This document shows, piece after piece, positions 1-4,691 of a stretch of DNA of 5,397 bases (position 1 is its first letter; every line of letters begins with the position of its first letter). Below the pieces are notes generated by a model. It did not search any database. It was not told where the DNA came from and saw only the letters and a program-made list of their open reading frames with translations. Origin of the DNA: Omnitrophica bacterium RBG_13_46_9 (GTDB taxonomy: Bacteria > Omnitrophota > Gorgyraeia > JABMRN01 > RBG-13-46-9); assembly GCA_001804045.1 (NCBI GenBank), contig MHFD01000078.1:1-5397 (forward strand), given 5' to 3'. The translations under genes were made by a program, and so were the position numbers.

Positions 1-1
1 C

Positions 2-658
2 CTGTTTCATACCGATGCCGTCCAGGCCGTGGGCAAGATACCGGTGAATGTGGGTGAGCTGAACGTGGATTTTTTAACCCTCTCCGGCCATAAAATATAT
101 GGTCCTAAAGGGATAGGCGCGCTTTATATTAAAAAAGACGTTACATTCTGCCCTTTGATACGCGGCGGACACCAGGAAAAAGGCAGGCGTGCGGGTACGG
201 AAAACACCCTTGGCATTATAGGTCTTGGTAAGGCGGTGGATATGCGGGCAAAAGAGATGGAAGACGAAGAGAAGCGTTTGCTTGGCTTAAAAGAGGCGCT
301 TAAAAAGGGCATAGAAGAAAAAATACCTGATTCCAGATTCAACGGTCATCCTCACGATTGCCTCGCCGGCACATTAAACATGTCGTTTGACGGAGCGGAA
401 GGGGAAGCGATTTTATTATATCTCGATCAGGATGGTATCGCAGTTTCTACGGGCTCCGCCTGCGCTTCGGGTTCGCTCGACCCCTCCCATGTTCTTTTGG
501 CTACAGGGATGCCGGCCGAACGCGCCCATGGGTCGATACGTATAAGTATGGGTCGGGAGAATGTTATGAAAGACGTGGAATACGTCATGGACAGGCTCCC
601 GAAGATCATAAAAAAGATTAGAGGCATGTCTACTATATACGGAAAAGGTGAGCGATGA
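2..658 (+). CDS. nifS: Cysteine desulfurase NifS/IscS type, 5'-truncated by window edge
   Basis: PLP-dependent cysteine desulfurase that takes sulfur from L-cysteine, giving alanine, and passes it as persulfide to the scaffold protein encoded next. The frame is open from base 2, so the true start lies upstream; the internal GTG at 29 is not the start, because conserved sequence (HTDAVQAVGK) runs through it. About 218 residues are visible, roughly the C-terminal 55% of a ~390-residue family member. Visible landmarks are SGHKIYGPKG with the Schiff-base lysine codon at 92-94, the RRAGTENT block, and the active-site loop STGSACASGS with the persulfide cysteine codon at 461-463, followed by the class-typical DPSHVLLATG and SIRIS segments. 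Its stop overlaps the nifU start (ATGA, 655-658), so the pair is translationally coupled. The pairing with a NifU rather than a lone IscU favours the name nifS. Nothing looks damaged. Confidence 0.96.
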   Translation: MFHTDAVQAVGKIPVNVGELNVDFLTLSGHKIYGPKGIGALYIKKDVTFCPLIRGGHQEKGRRAGTENTLGIIGLGKAVDMRAKEMEDEEKRLLGLKEALKKGIEEKIPDSRFNGHPHDCLAGTLNMSFDGAEGEAILLYLDQDGIAVSTGSACASGSLDPSHVLLATGMPAERAHGSIRISMGRENVMKDVEYVMDRLPKIIKKIRGMSTIYGKGER

Positions 659-1269
659 GCGAGCAGAATATGTGGATATACTCGGAAAAGGCAAAAGACC
701 ATTTTATAAATCCGCGCAATGTCCTTAAAGACGATGAATCTTATCAGCATGACGGAAAGGGTATCGTAGGAAATATAAAGTGCGGTGACCAGATGATGTT
801 TGTGATAAAAGTAGATAAAGAAAGAGGCATCATCCTTGATTGTAAATGGAAGACATACGGTTGCGCGAGCGCCATCGCCAGCACCTCGGTACTTTCGGAG
901 ATGGTAAAGGGCATGTCTCTGGATGAGGCGTACCATCTCTCTCCGAAAGACATCGCAACAAAGCTCGACGGTCTTCCGGAACACAAGATACACTGCTCGG
1001 TTTTGGGGGATAAGGCATTGCGCGCAGCCATCGATGATTATTATGTCCGTAACGGAATGGGTGATAAAGTAGAAAAAGAGAAATCGCGCCTGGTATGTCA
1101 ATGCATGAATGTGACTGATAAGGAGATAGAAGATGCCGTGTTGGACGGAGCGAGGACACTATATGAGCTCCAGGAAAGGACGAAGTTGGGCACAGTATGC
1201 GGGCAGTGCAAGATTGAGGCGGCGCGCCTCCTAGAGGGGTACGTAAAAAAACATTTTAACAGGGAATGA
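655..1269 (+). CDS. nifU: NifU-like Fe-S scaffold: IscU domain + BFD-type [2Fe-2S] domain
   Basis: Scaffold on which [2Fe-2S]/[4Fe-4S] clusters are assembled from NifS-derived sulfur. Residues ~8-133 form an IscU domain with the three cluster cysteines: C43 (in IKCGD, with the conserved D45), C70 (in TYGCASAIA) and C114 (in KIHCSVLG). Residues ~146-198 form a BFD-like domain with the C148-x-C150 ... C182-x2-C185 pattern, expected to hold a permanent [2Fe-2S] cluster. Classical nitrogen-fixation NifU is longer (about 300 aa) because it ends in an Nfu domain with a CxxC. Here the protein stops at 204 aa, followed by terminator-like sequence, so the Nfu part is absent rather than frameshifted within the window. 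The start overlaps the nifS stop (ATGA), with AAGGTGAG just upstream. No nif structural genes are visible, so general Fe-S maturation is the safer inference than nitrogenase-specific maturation. Confidence 0.95.
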   Translation: MSEQNMWIYSEKAKDHFINPRNVLKDDESYQHDGKGIVGNIKCGDQMMFVIKVDKERGIILDCKWKTYGCASAIASTSVLSEMVKGMSLDEAYHLSPKDIATKLDGLPEHKIHCSVLGDKALRAAIDDYYVRNGMGDKVEKEKSRLVCQCMNVTDKEIEDAVLDGARTLYELQERTKLGTVCGQCKIEAARLLEGYVKKHFNRE

Positions 1270-1288
1270 AGATTCCGTTTATTTTTTT
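1258..1288 (+). terminator. Probable intrinsic terminator of the nifS-nifU operon
   Basis: The stem ggaat (1263-1267) / attcc (1272-1276) has a GAAG loop. It is extended by aac (1258-1260) pairing with gtt (1277-1279) across a two-base bulge, and is followed by a T-rich tract ending in seven T (1282-1288). The stem contains the nifU stop codon. The stem is short and only moderately GC-rich, so efficiency may be partial. It lies immediately before the next promoter, as expected between two transcription units. Confidence 0.5.
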
Positions 1289-1289
1289 C

Positions 1290-1318
1290 TTGACAAAATG
1301 ATACTAATATGGTATCAT
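1290..1318 (+). promoter_or_regulatory. Sigma70-type promoter of the rrf2 operon
   Basis: A perfect -35 hexamer TTGACA (1290-1295) is separated by 17 bp from TATCAT (1313-1318, five of six matches to TATAAT). Transcription would begin near 1325, giving a leader of about 197 nt before the rrf2 start codon. The -35 abuts the T tract of the upstream terminator. Both hexamer quality and spacing are near ideal. A strong core promoter overlapped by an operator fits a repressed, inducible gene. Confidence 0.8.
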
Positions 1319-1320
1319 TT
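1296..1320 (+). promoter_or_regulatory. Perfect inverted repeat overlapping spacer and -10: probable Rrf2 operator
   Basis: Arms aaatgatac (1296-1304) and gtatcattt (1312-1320) are perfect reverse complements separated by 7 bp (taatatg), giving a 25-bp dyad centred at 1308. It fills the spacer and covers the -10 box, the classic site for steric repression. Rrf2-family dimers (IscR, NsrR, CymR, RirA) bind dyads of about this length. An Rrf2 gene is the first gene downstream, so autorepression is the natural inference. I do not recognise the exact sequence as a published consensus. Confidence 0.7.
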
Positions 1321-1350
1321 ATCTATAAGTAGGTTAAAGAGTATTCGCGG

Positions 1351-1367
1351 AATTCGACTGTCGAATT
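1351..1367. repeat. 17-bp palindrome in the rrf2 leader
   Basis: The arms aattcga (1351-1357) and tcgaatt (1361-1367) are perfect reverse complements around a 3-base centre (ctg). On the transcript this would be a small hairpin about 26 nt from the predicted 5' end, followed by tttg. It could be a second protein-binding site, a 5'-stabilising hairpin, or chance. It is too AT-rich to be a strong terminator. Confidence 0.4.
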
Positions 1368-1380
1368 TTGCTATATATAA

Positions 1381-1473
1381 GCAACTTCTGCAACCTATGC
1401 AACATAAGACGAGAGAAGCTATACTGCGATAAAAGCAACCTTAAGAAACATCAAGTAACATTAAGAAACCTCA
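1381..1473. repeat. Two sets of short direct repeats in the rrf2 leader
   Basis: Three consecutive 9-base units start with gcaac at 1381, 1390 and 1399; a fourth gcaac lies at 1435, six 9-base periods after the first. A second repeat follows: 1437-1453 and 1457-1473 match at 15 of 17 positions with a period of 20 bp and share the core ttaagaaac. A spacing of about two helical turns would suit two bound proteins on one DNA face. This stretch (about 1325-1507) has no convincing gene. No known riboswitch was recognised. Confidence 0.4.
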
Positions 1474-1521
1474 GATTATGCGGAGAAGGAAGGTATTTGC
1501 ATACTCAAGAAGGAGTAATAT

Positions 1522-1917
1522 ATGAAATTAATAACACGGGATACTGATTACGCTATAAGAGCCCTTTGTTTTGTGGCTAAACAGAAAAGAAGGATATATT
1601 CCGTAGGTGAATTGGCTGGAAAGCTAAAAATACCTAAGCCATTTTTGAGAAAGATCCTTCAGATTCTGAATAAAAAAGGACTGATAGTATCATATAAAGG
1701 AAAAGGCGGCGGATTCATGTTGGACCTCGCGCCAAACAATATATCGGTAATCGATTTAATAGAGATATTTCAGGGCCCGGCAAAATTGAGCGAACATACA
1801 TTTAAGAAAAAACCATGCCCACATTCGAAAAGCTGCAAACTTAAAGAAAAAATAGATGATTTAGAAAGATACCTTATGTCGGAATTGCGATCCCTTACCG
1901 TTTTTTCTTTATTATAA
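1522..1917 (+). CDS. Rrf2-family (IscR-like) transcriptional regulator
   Basis: 131-aa DNA-binding regulator, at the short end of the usual 130-165-aa range. The winged helix-turn-helix spans about residues 2-70, with the family signature start (MKLITRDTDYAIRAL), helix-turn-helix around 27-51 (SVGELAGKLKIPKPFLRKILQIL) and the wing GKGGGF at 60-65. A dimerisation helix follows. Potential Fe-S ligands are C99 and C105 (C-x5-C, same spacing as the second and third IscR ligands). The position equivalent to the first IscR cysteine is H92, and the only other cysteine is C16. It may therefore hold an Fe-S cluster with unusual ligation or act as a thiol or metal sensor. AGAAGGAG at 1508-1515 lies 6 bases from the ATG. 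It heads an operon with the ferredoxin gene (14-base gap) and probably represses its own promoter. Confidence 0.93.
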   Translation: MKLITRDTDYAIRALCFVAKQKRRIYSVGELAGKLKIPKPFLRKILQILNKKGLIVSYKGKGGGFMLDLAPNNISVIDLIEIFQGPAKLSEHTFKKKPCPHSKSCKLKEKIDDLERYLMSELRSLTVFSLL

Positions 1918-1931
1918 GGAGAATAATTAAT

Positions 1932-2792
1932 ATGTCAGAAAGAAAAATAATAAAAATAGATAAAAATAAATGCACGGGATGCGGTCTGTGCATCCCCAAC
2001 TGCCCTGAGGGCGCATTGCAATTGATAGACGGAAAGGTGACCCTCATAAGCGATTTATTCTGTGACGGTCTGGGCGGATGCATAGGCCATTGCCCGGAAG
2101 GCGCGATTACAGTGGAAAAAAGAGAAGCAGAACAATATGACGAGAAAAAGGTCATGGAAAACATCGCAAAGCAGGGCAAAAACGTAATAAAAGCCCATTT
2201 AAGCCACCTGAGAGACCATGGGGAGCATAAATACCTCAGGCAGGCAATGGAATTCCTGAAAGAGAGAGATATGGAAATTCCGGTAGAAAAGCCTACAAAA
2301 GCCGATCATCCTTTACCCTGCGGATGCCCGGGTTCCAGCGTTATGGAATTTTCCGTTACACCCGCTAAAGGCGGTCAGGTCAGAAAAGAAGAAACGCCAG
2401 AGGGCGGCGAGTCCGGACCGGGGCTTGTTTCACAGCTTAGACAGTGGCCGATTCAGATCAAGCTCGTTCCGCCTGTTGCGCCCTATCTGGCGGATGCAGA
2501 CTTGCTTATAGCCGCTGACTGTGTGCCTTTCTCTTATGCGGATTTCCATGATGACTTCTTGAAAGGGCGGATCTTACTGGTTGGCTGCCCCAAACTGGAT
2601 GACTCGGAATTTTACAAGGAAAGGATAACCCAGATTTTGAAGAATAACGATATAAAGTCTATAGTATGTATCCACATGGAGGTGCCGTGTTGTTTTGGCA
2701 TGCTTCAAATCGTAAAAAGGGCTCTTGAAGCTTCCGGTAAGGAAATTCCTTTTAAGGATATAACAATAGGTATTAAAGGAGACAAAAAGTGA
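1932..2792 (+). CDS. 4Fe-4S ferredoxin-domain protein of unknown function
   Basis: 286-aa, probably cytoplasmic iron-sulfur protein (no signal peptide or membrane segment seen). The N-terminal ferredoxin domain has one complete cluster motif, C14-x2-C17-x2-C20-x3-C24-P. The second motif is incomplete: C44, C50 and C54-P are present but the expected second cysteine is L47 (CDGLGGCIGHCPEGA). Residues ~60-165 are charged and probably linker-like, with a C130-G-C132 pair. The C-terminal half (~175-280) alternates hydrophobic strands and helices and carries C197, C219 (LVGCPKLDD), C246 and an adjacent C253-C254 pair (VPCCFGM). It resembles a conserved family seen in strict anaerobes, whose role I cannot name; electron transfer or Fe-S sensing linked to the Rrf2 regulator is inference. 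The RBS AAGGAG (1916-1921) overlaps the rrf2 stop. Its own stop overlaps the GTG start of the next gene. Confidence 0.88.
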   Translation: MSERKIIKIDKNKCTGCGLCIPNCPEGALQLIDGKVTLISDLFCDGLGGCIGHCPEGAITVEKREAEQYDEKKVMENIAKQGKNVIKAHLSHLRDHGEHKYLRQAMEFLKERDMEIPVEKPTKADHPLPCGCPGSSVMEFSVTPAKGGQVRKEETPEGGESGPGLVSQLRQWPIQIKLVPPVAPYLADADLLIAADCVPFSYADFHDDFLKGRILLVGCPKLDDSEFYKERITQILKNNDIKSIVCIHMEVPCCFGMLQIVKRALEASGKEIPFKDITIGIKGDKK

Positions 2793-3049
2793 GTCTATTT
2801 AAGGAATGTCCGGGCTCGAAGCGTATAAAAAAGCCGTTTCCGGAAGAGATAAGATGCGCGTGCGGAAACACAGTCGAAATATGGTCCGATGAGGCAAGAG
2901 TGATCTGCGGTAAATGCAAACGTGAGGTAATGCGGCATATGCTGCCTTCATGCCTGGACTGGTGTTCAATGGCTAGGGAATGTGTGGGCGAAGAAAAATA
3001 CAAGAGATATTTACAGTCAAAAAAGCATGAAGGCTATGATAGCAGGTGA
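2789..3049 (+). CDS. Small cysteine-rich protein, possible zinc ribbon
   Basis: 86-aa protein with eight cysteines: C7, C23-x-C25, C40-x2-C43, C55-x3-C59 and C65. C23/C25/C40/C43 are spaced like a small zinc ribbon or rubredoxin-like knuckle, and the C-terminal CLDWCSMARECVGEEKYKRY segment gives a second cysteine group. The start is GTG, overlapping the preceding stop (gtga, 2789-2792), with a strong AAAGGAG at 2775-2781, 7 bases upstream. No ATG gives a better start. Tight coupling to the 286-aa Fe-S protein suggests the two act together, perhaps as maturation or electron-transfer partner. I do not know the family's function. The frame, RBS and conserved-looking cysteines make it very likely a real gene. 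Confidence 0.82.
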   Translation: MSLFKECPGSKRIKKPFPEEIRCACGNTVEIWSDEARVICGKCKREVMRHMLPSCLDWCSMARECVGEEKYKRYLQSKKHEGYDSR

Positions 3050-3079
3050 CGAATATTTTGTGCAAATTCGGTTGCCAGA

Positions 3080-3302
3080 TGCCGGCGGGCGCCCTTCCGT
3101 AGAACTCTTGTGGCGGCCGGCAATTGGTGTGTAGAAGATTTCTATCACTCAATTACCGCAGCCGTCCCTCGACTGCGCTCGGGATGGTTATAAGGACGGT
3201 CCGAGGGATGGTGAGCGACCGAAGGGAGTCCCGAGCTTTGCCGAGGGGCGCAGCCGAACCACAACACAAGAGTTTTTCGACTCCAGGGCATCCCGCCGCC
3301 AC
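3080..3302. repeat. MITE-like / REP-like intergenic repeat with imperfect terminal inverted repeats
   Basis: The left end (3080-3112) and the reverse complement of the right end (3266-3302) align. Nine of ten bases match at the outer edge (tgccggcggg versus tggcggcggg), then a shared gccct, then ten identical bases (3103-3112 against 3265-3274, aactcttgtg / cacaagagtt). Inside are nested inverted repeats: gctcggga (3177-3184) with tcccgagc (3229-3236), and tccctcg (3165-3171) with cgaggga (3202-3208). A direct repeat gggatggt occurs at 3181 and 3205. The gagcgaccgaagggagtc segment (3213-3230) resembles short dispersed repeats I recall from several bacterial phyla. No transposase and no clear target-site duplication are seen. 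GC content is higher than in the flanking genes. It may also end or stabilise the rrf2 operon mRNA. Confidence 0.55.
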
Positions 3303-3312
3303 CTATCAACAT

Positions 3313-3341
3313 ACGACACAAAATATTATACTTCGTATAAA
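3313..3341 (+). promoter_or_regulatory. Candidate upstream promoter with PerR-box-like palindrome
   Basis: ACGACA (3313-3318, four of six matches to TTGACA) is 17 bp from TATAAA (3336-3341). Across the spacer and -10 lies TTATACTTCGTATAA (3326-3340), a perfect 6-3-6 palindrome. It matches the PerR box consensus TTATAATnATTATAA at 11 of 14 defined positions. PerR is a known repressor of rubrerythrin genes in clostridia, and the next complete gene is a rubrerythrin. The start of transcription would be near 3348. The core promoter is only moderate. Confidence 0.45.
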
Positions 3342-3352
3342 GGGTGTTAAAT

Positions 3353-3373
3353 ACCTTGGCATGGTGCCGAGGT
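3353..3373 (+). other. Stem-loop upstream of the rubrerythrin gene
   Basis: accttggca (3353-3361) pairs with tgccgaggt (3365-3373) through nine base pairs including one G-T(U), with a tgg loop. It lies just downstream of the start predicted for the PerR-box promoter. No T run follows, so a terminator is unlikely. It would hide the gagg at 3369-3372, the only Shine-Dalgarno-like sequence before the ATG at 3379. Confidence 0.35.
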
Positions 3374-3378
3374 TTAGA

Positions 3379-3447
3379 ATGAAAGGACGTAACCATTTGA
3401 TAATGATTCCGGTAGATATATCTGGTATAATAAAAGCTATTGGATAA
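3379..3447 (+). other. Possible 22-aa leader peptide or remnant of a gene end
   Basis: An ATG at 3379 preceded by GAGG (3369-3372, 6 bases away) opens a 22-codon frame (MKGRNHLIMIPVDISGIIKAIG), ending TAA 12 bases before the rubrerythrin ATG. The same frame is open further upstream, with an ATG at 3361 and on into the repeat. It could equally be the tail of a gene destroyed by the repeat. Stop position and spacing look like a normal operon junction, but the frame also contains the extended -10 promoter, and I recognise no family. Chance remains likely. Confidence 0.2.
3423..3431 (+). promoter_or_regulatory. Extended -10 promoter of the rubrerythrin operon
   Basis: TGGTATAAT (3423-3431) is a perfect extended -10 (TGn plus TATAAT). 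No good -35 sits at 16-18 bp: TTGATA at 3397-3402 is 23 bp away. An extended -10 can work without one. Transcription would start near 3438, giving a ~22-nt leader with the strong RBS AGGGAGGTG (3447-3455). The flanking GATAATGAT (3399-3407, Fur-box-like half) and the palindrome agatatatct (3414-3423) may be regulator contacts, but each is short. Confidence 0.55.
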
Positions 3448-3459
3448 GGGAGGTGTTAC

Positions 3460-3975
3460 ATGAAAGTATACAGGTGCAGGGTGTGCGGTGAGGTGTATAT
3501 AGGCGAAAATAAGCCTGGAAGCTGCCCTTTCTGCGGTGCCCATGAAAAATATTTTGTTCCGGCAAAAAAGTGGGATTTATTGAAAGCCGGAGCTCTGTCA
3601 GACATAACTAAGGAGAACCTGAAAAAGGCTCTTGATTTAGAGTTGGACAATACAAATTTTTATAAAGCCGTATCGGAAAAAAGCAAAGATGTATATATAT
3701 CCAGTATGTTTAAGGGGCTTTCAAAAGTCGAAAGAGAACACGCTTCAGCCATTTGCAGACATCTGAAAATCACAAGACCGGAGTCGACGGCAGGGTCGGA
3801 TAAGGCCTCTGATTCCGACAGTGAGAATGTGCAGGAAGCCAATAGAAGGGAAAAAAGAGCGGTAAAGTTTTACGGAGAAGCAAGGAAAGAAGTCCCTGAA
3901 GAGGAAATCAGGGAATTCTTTAAGGCTTTAACGGAGATAGAATCGGACCATATAACTCTGACAGAACAAAGGTAA
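3460..3975 (+). CDS. rbr: Reverse-type rubrerythrin: N-terminal rubredoxin + diiron ferritin-like domain
   Basis: 171-aa non-heme iron protein expected to reduce hydrogen peroxide (and possibly O2) to water in the cytoplasm. The N-terminal rubredoxin-like domain (1-35) binds one Fe through C6-x2-C9 and C22-x2-C25. The ferritin-like four-helix domain (~48-171) shows a full ligand set: E61, E91-x2-H94, E131 (EKRAVKFY) and E161-x2-H164. The rubredoxin precedes the diiron domain, opposite to classical rubrerythrin and as in the 'reverse rubrerythrins' known from clostridia. A low-complexity Ser/Asp stretch (108-122) joins the two helix pairs. AGGGAGGTG at 3447-3455 is one of the strongest RBSs in the window, implying high expression when induced. 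The TAA shares a base with the next gene's ATG, so the flavin reductase is translated with it and is the obvious electron donor (inferred). Confidence 0.94.
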   Translation: MKVYRCRVCGEVYIGENKPGSCPFCGAHEKYFVPAKKWDLLKAGALSDITKENLKKALDLELDNTNFYKAVSEKSKDVYISSMFKGLSKVEREHASAICRHLKITRPESTAGSDKASDSDSENVQEANRREKRAVKFYGEARKEVPEEEIREFFKALTEIESDHITLTEQR

Positions 3976-4691
3976 TGATTGAGTTTGAAACAAAAGTGAC
4001 CGATATAATAAAACGGACTCCCGGCGTAAAGAGCTTCAGGTTTAGCGCAAAAGAGGAAGCTGTTTTTAAGCCCGGACAATTTTTCTTTGTTTCGATAATG
4101 ACCGATGAGGGGGAAAGGACCAAGCATTTTTCTTTCTCGAATTCCCCTACCGAAAAAGGGTATGTAGAGTTCACTAAGAGGATAACCGACAGTACGTTTT
4201 CGAACGCTTTGGATAGATTAAGGGTTGGCGACCGGGCAAAGCTGAAAATGCCGTTAGGTTCTTTCACGTTTGAGGGCGAATATGGGAAGATCGCTTTTCT
4301 CTCAGGAGGGATAGGCATTACGCCGGTAAGGAGTATATGTAAATTTGCTACGGATAAAGGATTGCTGACAGATATTATGTTGCTATACGGTAACAACAAG
4401 GAAGAAGATATTATATTCAGGGAAGATTTTGACGATATGAAAAAACTTAATAAGAATTTTCGCGCGGTCTATACCCTGACATCGCCGGATATAGATAAAA
4501 AAGTATGGCCAGGAAGAACGGGCTATATAGACGATATAATGGTCAGGGAAGAGATCGCGGATTACGAGGATAGGGTGTTTTATGTTTGCGGGCCTCCCGG
4601 CATGGTAGGTAACCTGACAAGTATACTAAATGATAAGCTCGGCGTCCAAAGGGATAGAATCAAATCAGAAAATTTTACGGGATACAAATGA
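3975..4691 (+). CDS. FAD-dependent NAD(P)H oxidoreductase, ferredoxin-NADP reductase superfamily
   Basis: 238-aa cytoplasmic flavoprotein. The FAD-binding barrel covers ~1-100, with FKPGQFFFVSI (31-41), a flavin-contacting HFSFSNSP in place of the usual RxYS (51-58), and GSFTF (95-99). The NAD(P)-binding Rossmann-like domain covers ~104-238, with LSGGIGITPVRSI (109-121), YGNN (138-141), VFYVCGPPGMV (201-211) and the C-terminal ENFTGY (232-237). No extra [2Fe-2S] domain follows, so electrons must go to a separate acceptor. It starts one base into the rubrerythrin stop (taATG) with only a weak aaagg upstream, indicating coupled translation. A role as NAD(P)H:rubredoxin/rubrerythrin reductase is inferred from context. 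Alternatives in this superfamily, such as flavohemoglobin-type or phenol-hydroxylase-type reductases, are less likely next to rubrerythrin. Confidence 0.9.
   Translation: MIEFETKVTDIIKRTPGVKSFRFSAKEEAVFKPGQFFFVSIMTDEGERTKHFSFSNSPTEKGYVEFTKRITDSTFSNALDRLRVGDRAKLKMPLGSFTFEGEYGKIAFLSGGIGITPVRSICKFATDKGLLTDIMLLYGNNKEEDIIFREDFDDMKKLNKNFRAVYTLTSPDIDKKVWPGRTGYIDDIMVREEIADYEDRVFYVCGPPGMVGNLTSILNDKLGVQRDRIKSENFTGYK

Noticed and set aside
427..1101. Long minus-strand open frame (224 codons) opposite nifS-nifU
   Set aside because: It lies across two genes with clear conserved motifs on the + strand, and its translation shows no domain. It is an antisense shadow.
1397..1432. 11-codon frame MQHKTREAILR in the rrf2 leader
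   Set aside because: No Shine-Dalgarno sequence, and it lies within short repeats; it is expected by chance.
1381..1473. Possible CRISPR array
   Set aside because: The repeats are only 5-17 bases with a 9- or 20-base period and no unique spacers of 30 bases or so.
3050..3070. cgaat ... attcg inverted repeat after the 86-aa gene as a terminator
   Set aside because: Five AT-rich base pairs with an 11-base loop and no T run after it; too weak.
3326..3340. Similarity of the palindrome to a loxP arm (core ACTTCGTATA)
   Set aside because: There is no second arm in the right orientation and no recombinase gene. The palindrome fits a PerR-type operator better.
3124..3447. 107-codon + strand frame starting at TTG
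   Set aside because: Its first two thirds translate the GC-rich intergenic repeat, it has no RBS, and the protein is Arg/Ser/Pro-rich without family features. Only the last ~22 codons deserve attention and are listed separately.
3145..3543. 132-codon minus-strand frame across the intergenic repeat and the rubrerythrin start
   Set aside because: It overlaps the rubredoxin domain of the rubrerythrin and the repeat; there is no recognisable protein and no RBS context.
3920..4399. Minus-strand open frame of 159 codons opposite the flavin reductase
   Set aside because: The + strand carries unmistakable FNR-family motifs here; the antisense translation is featureless.
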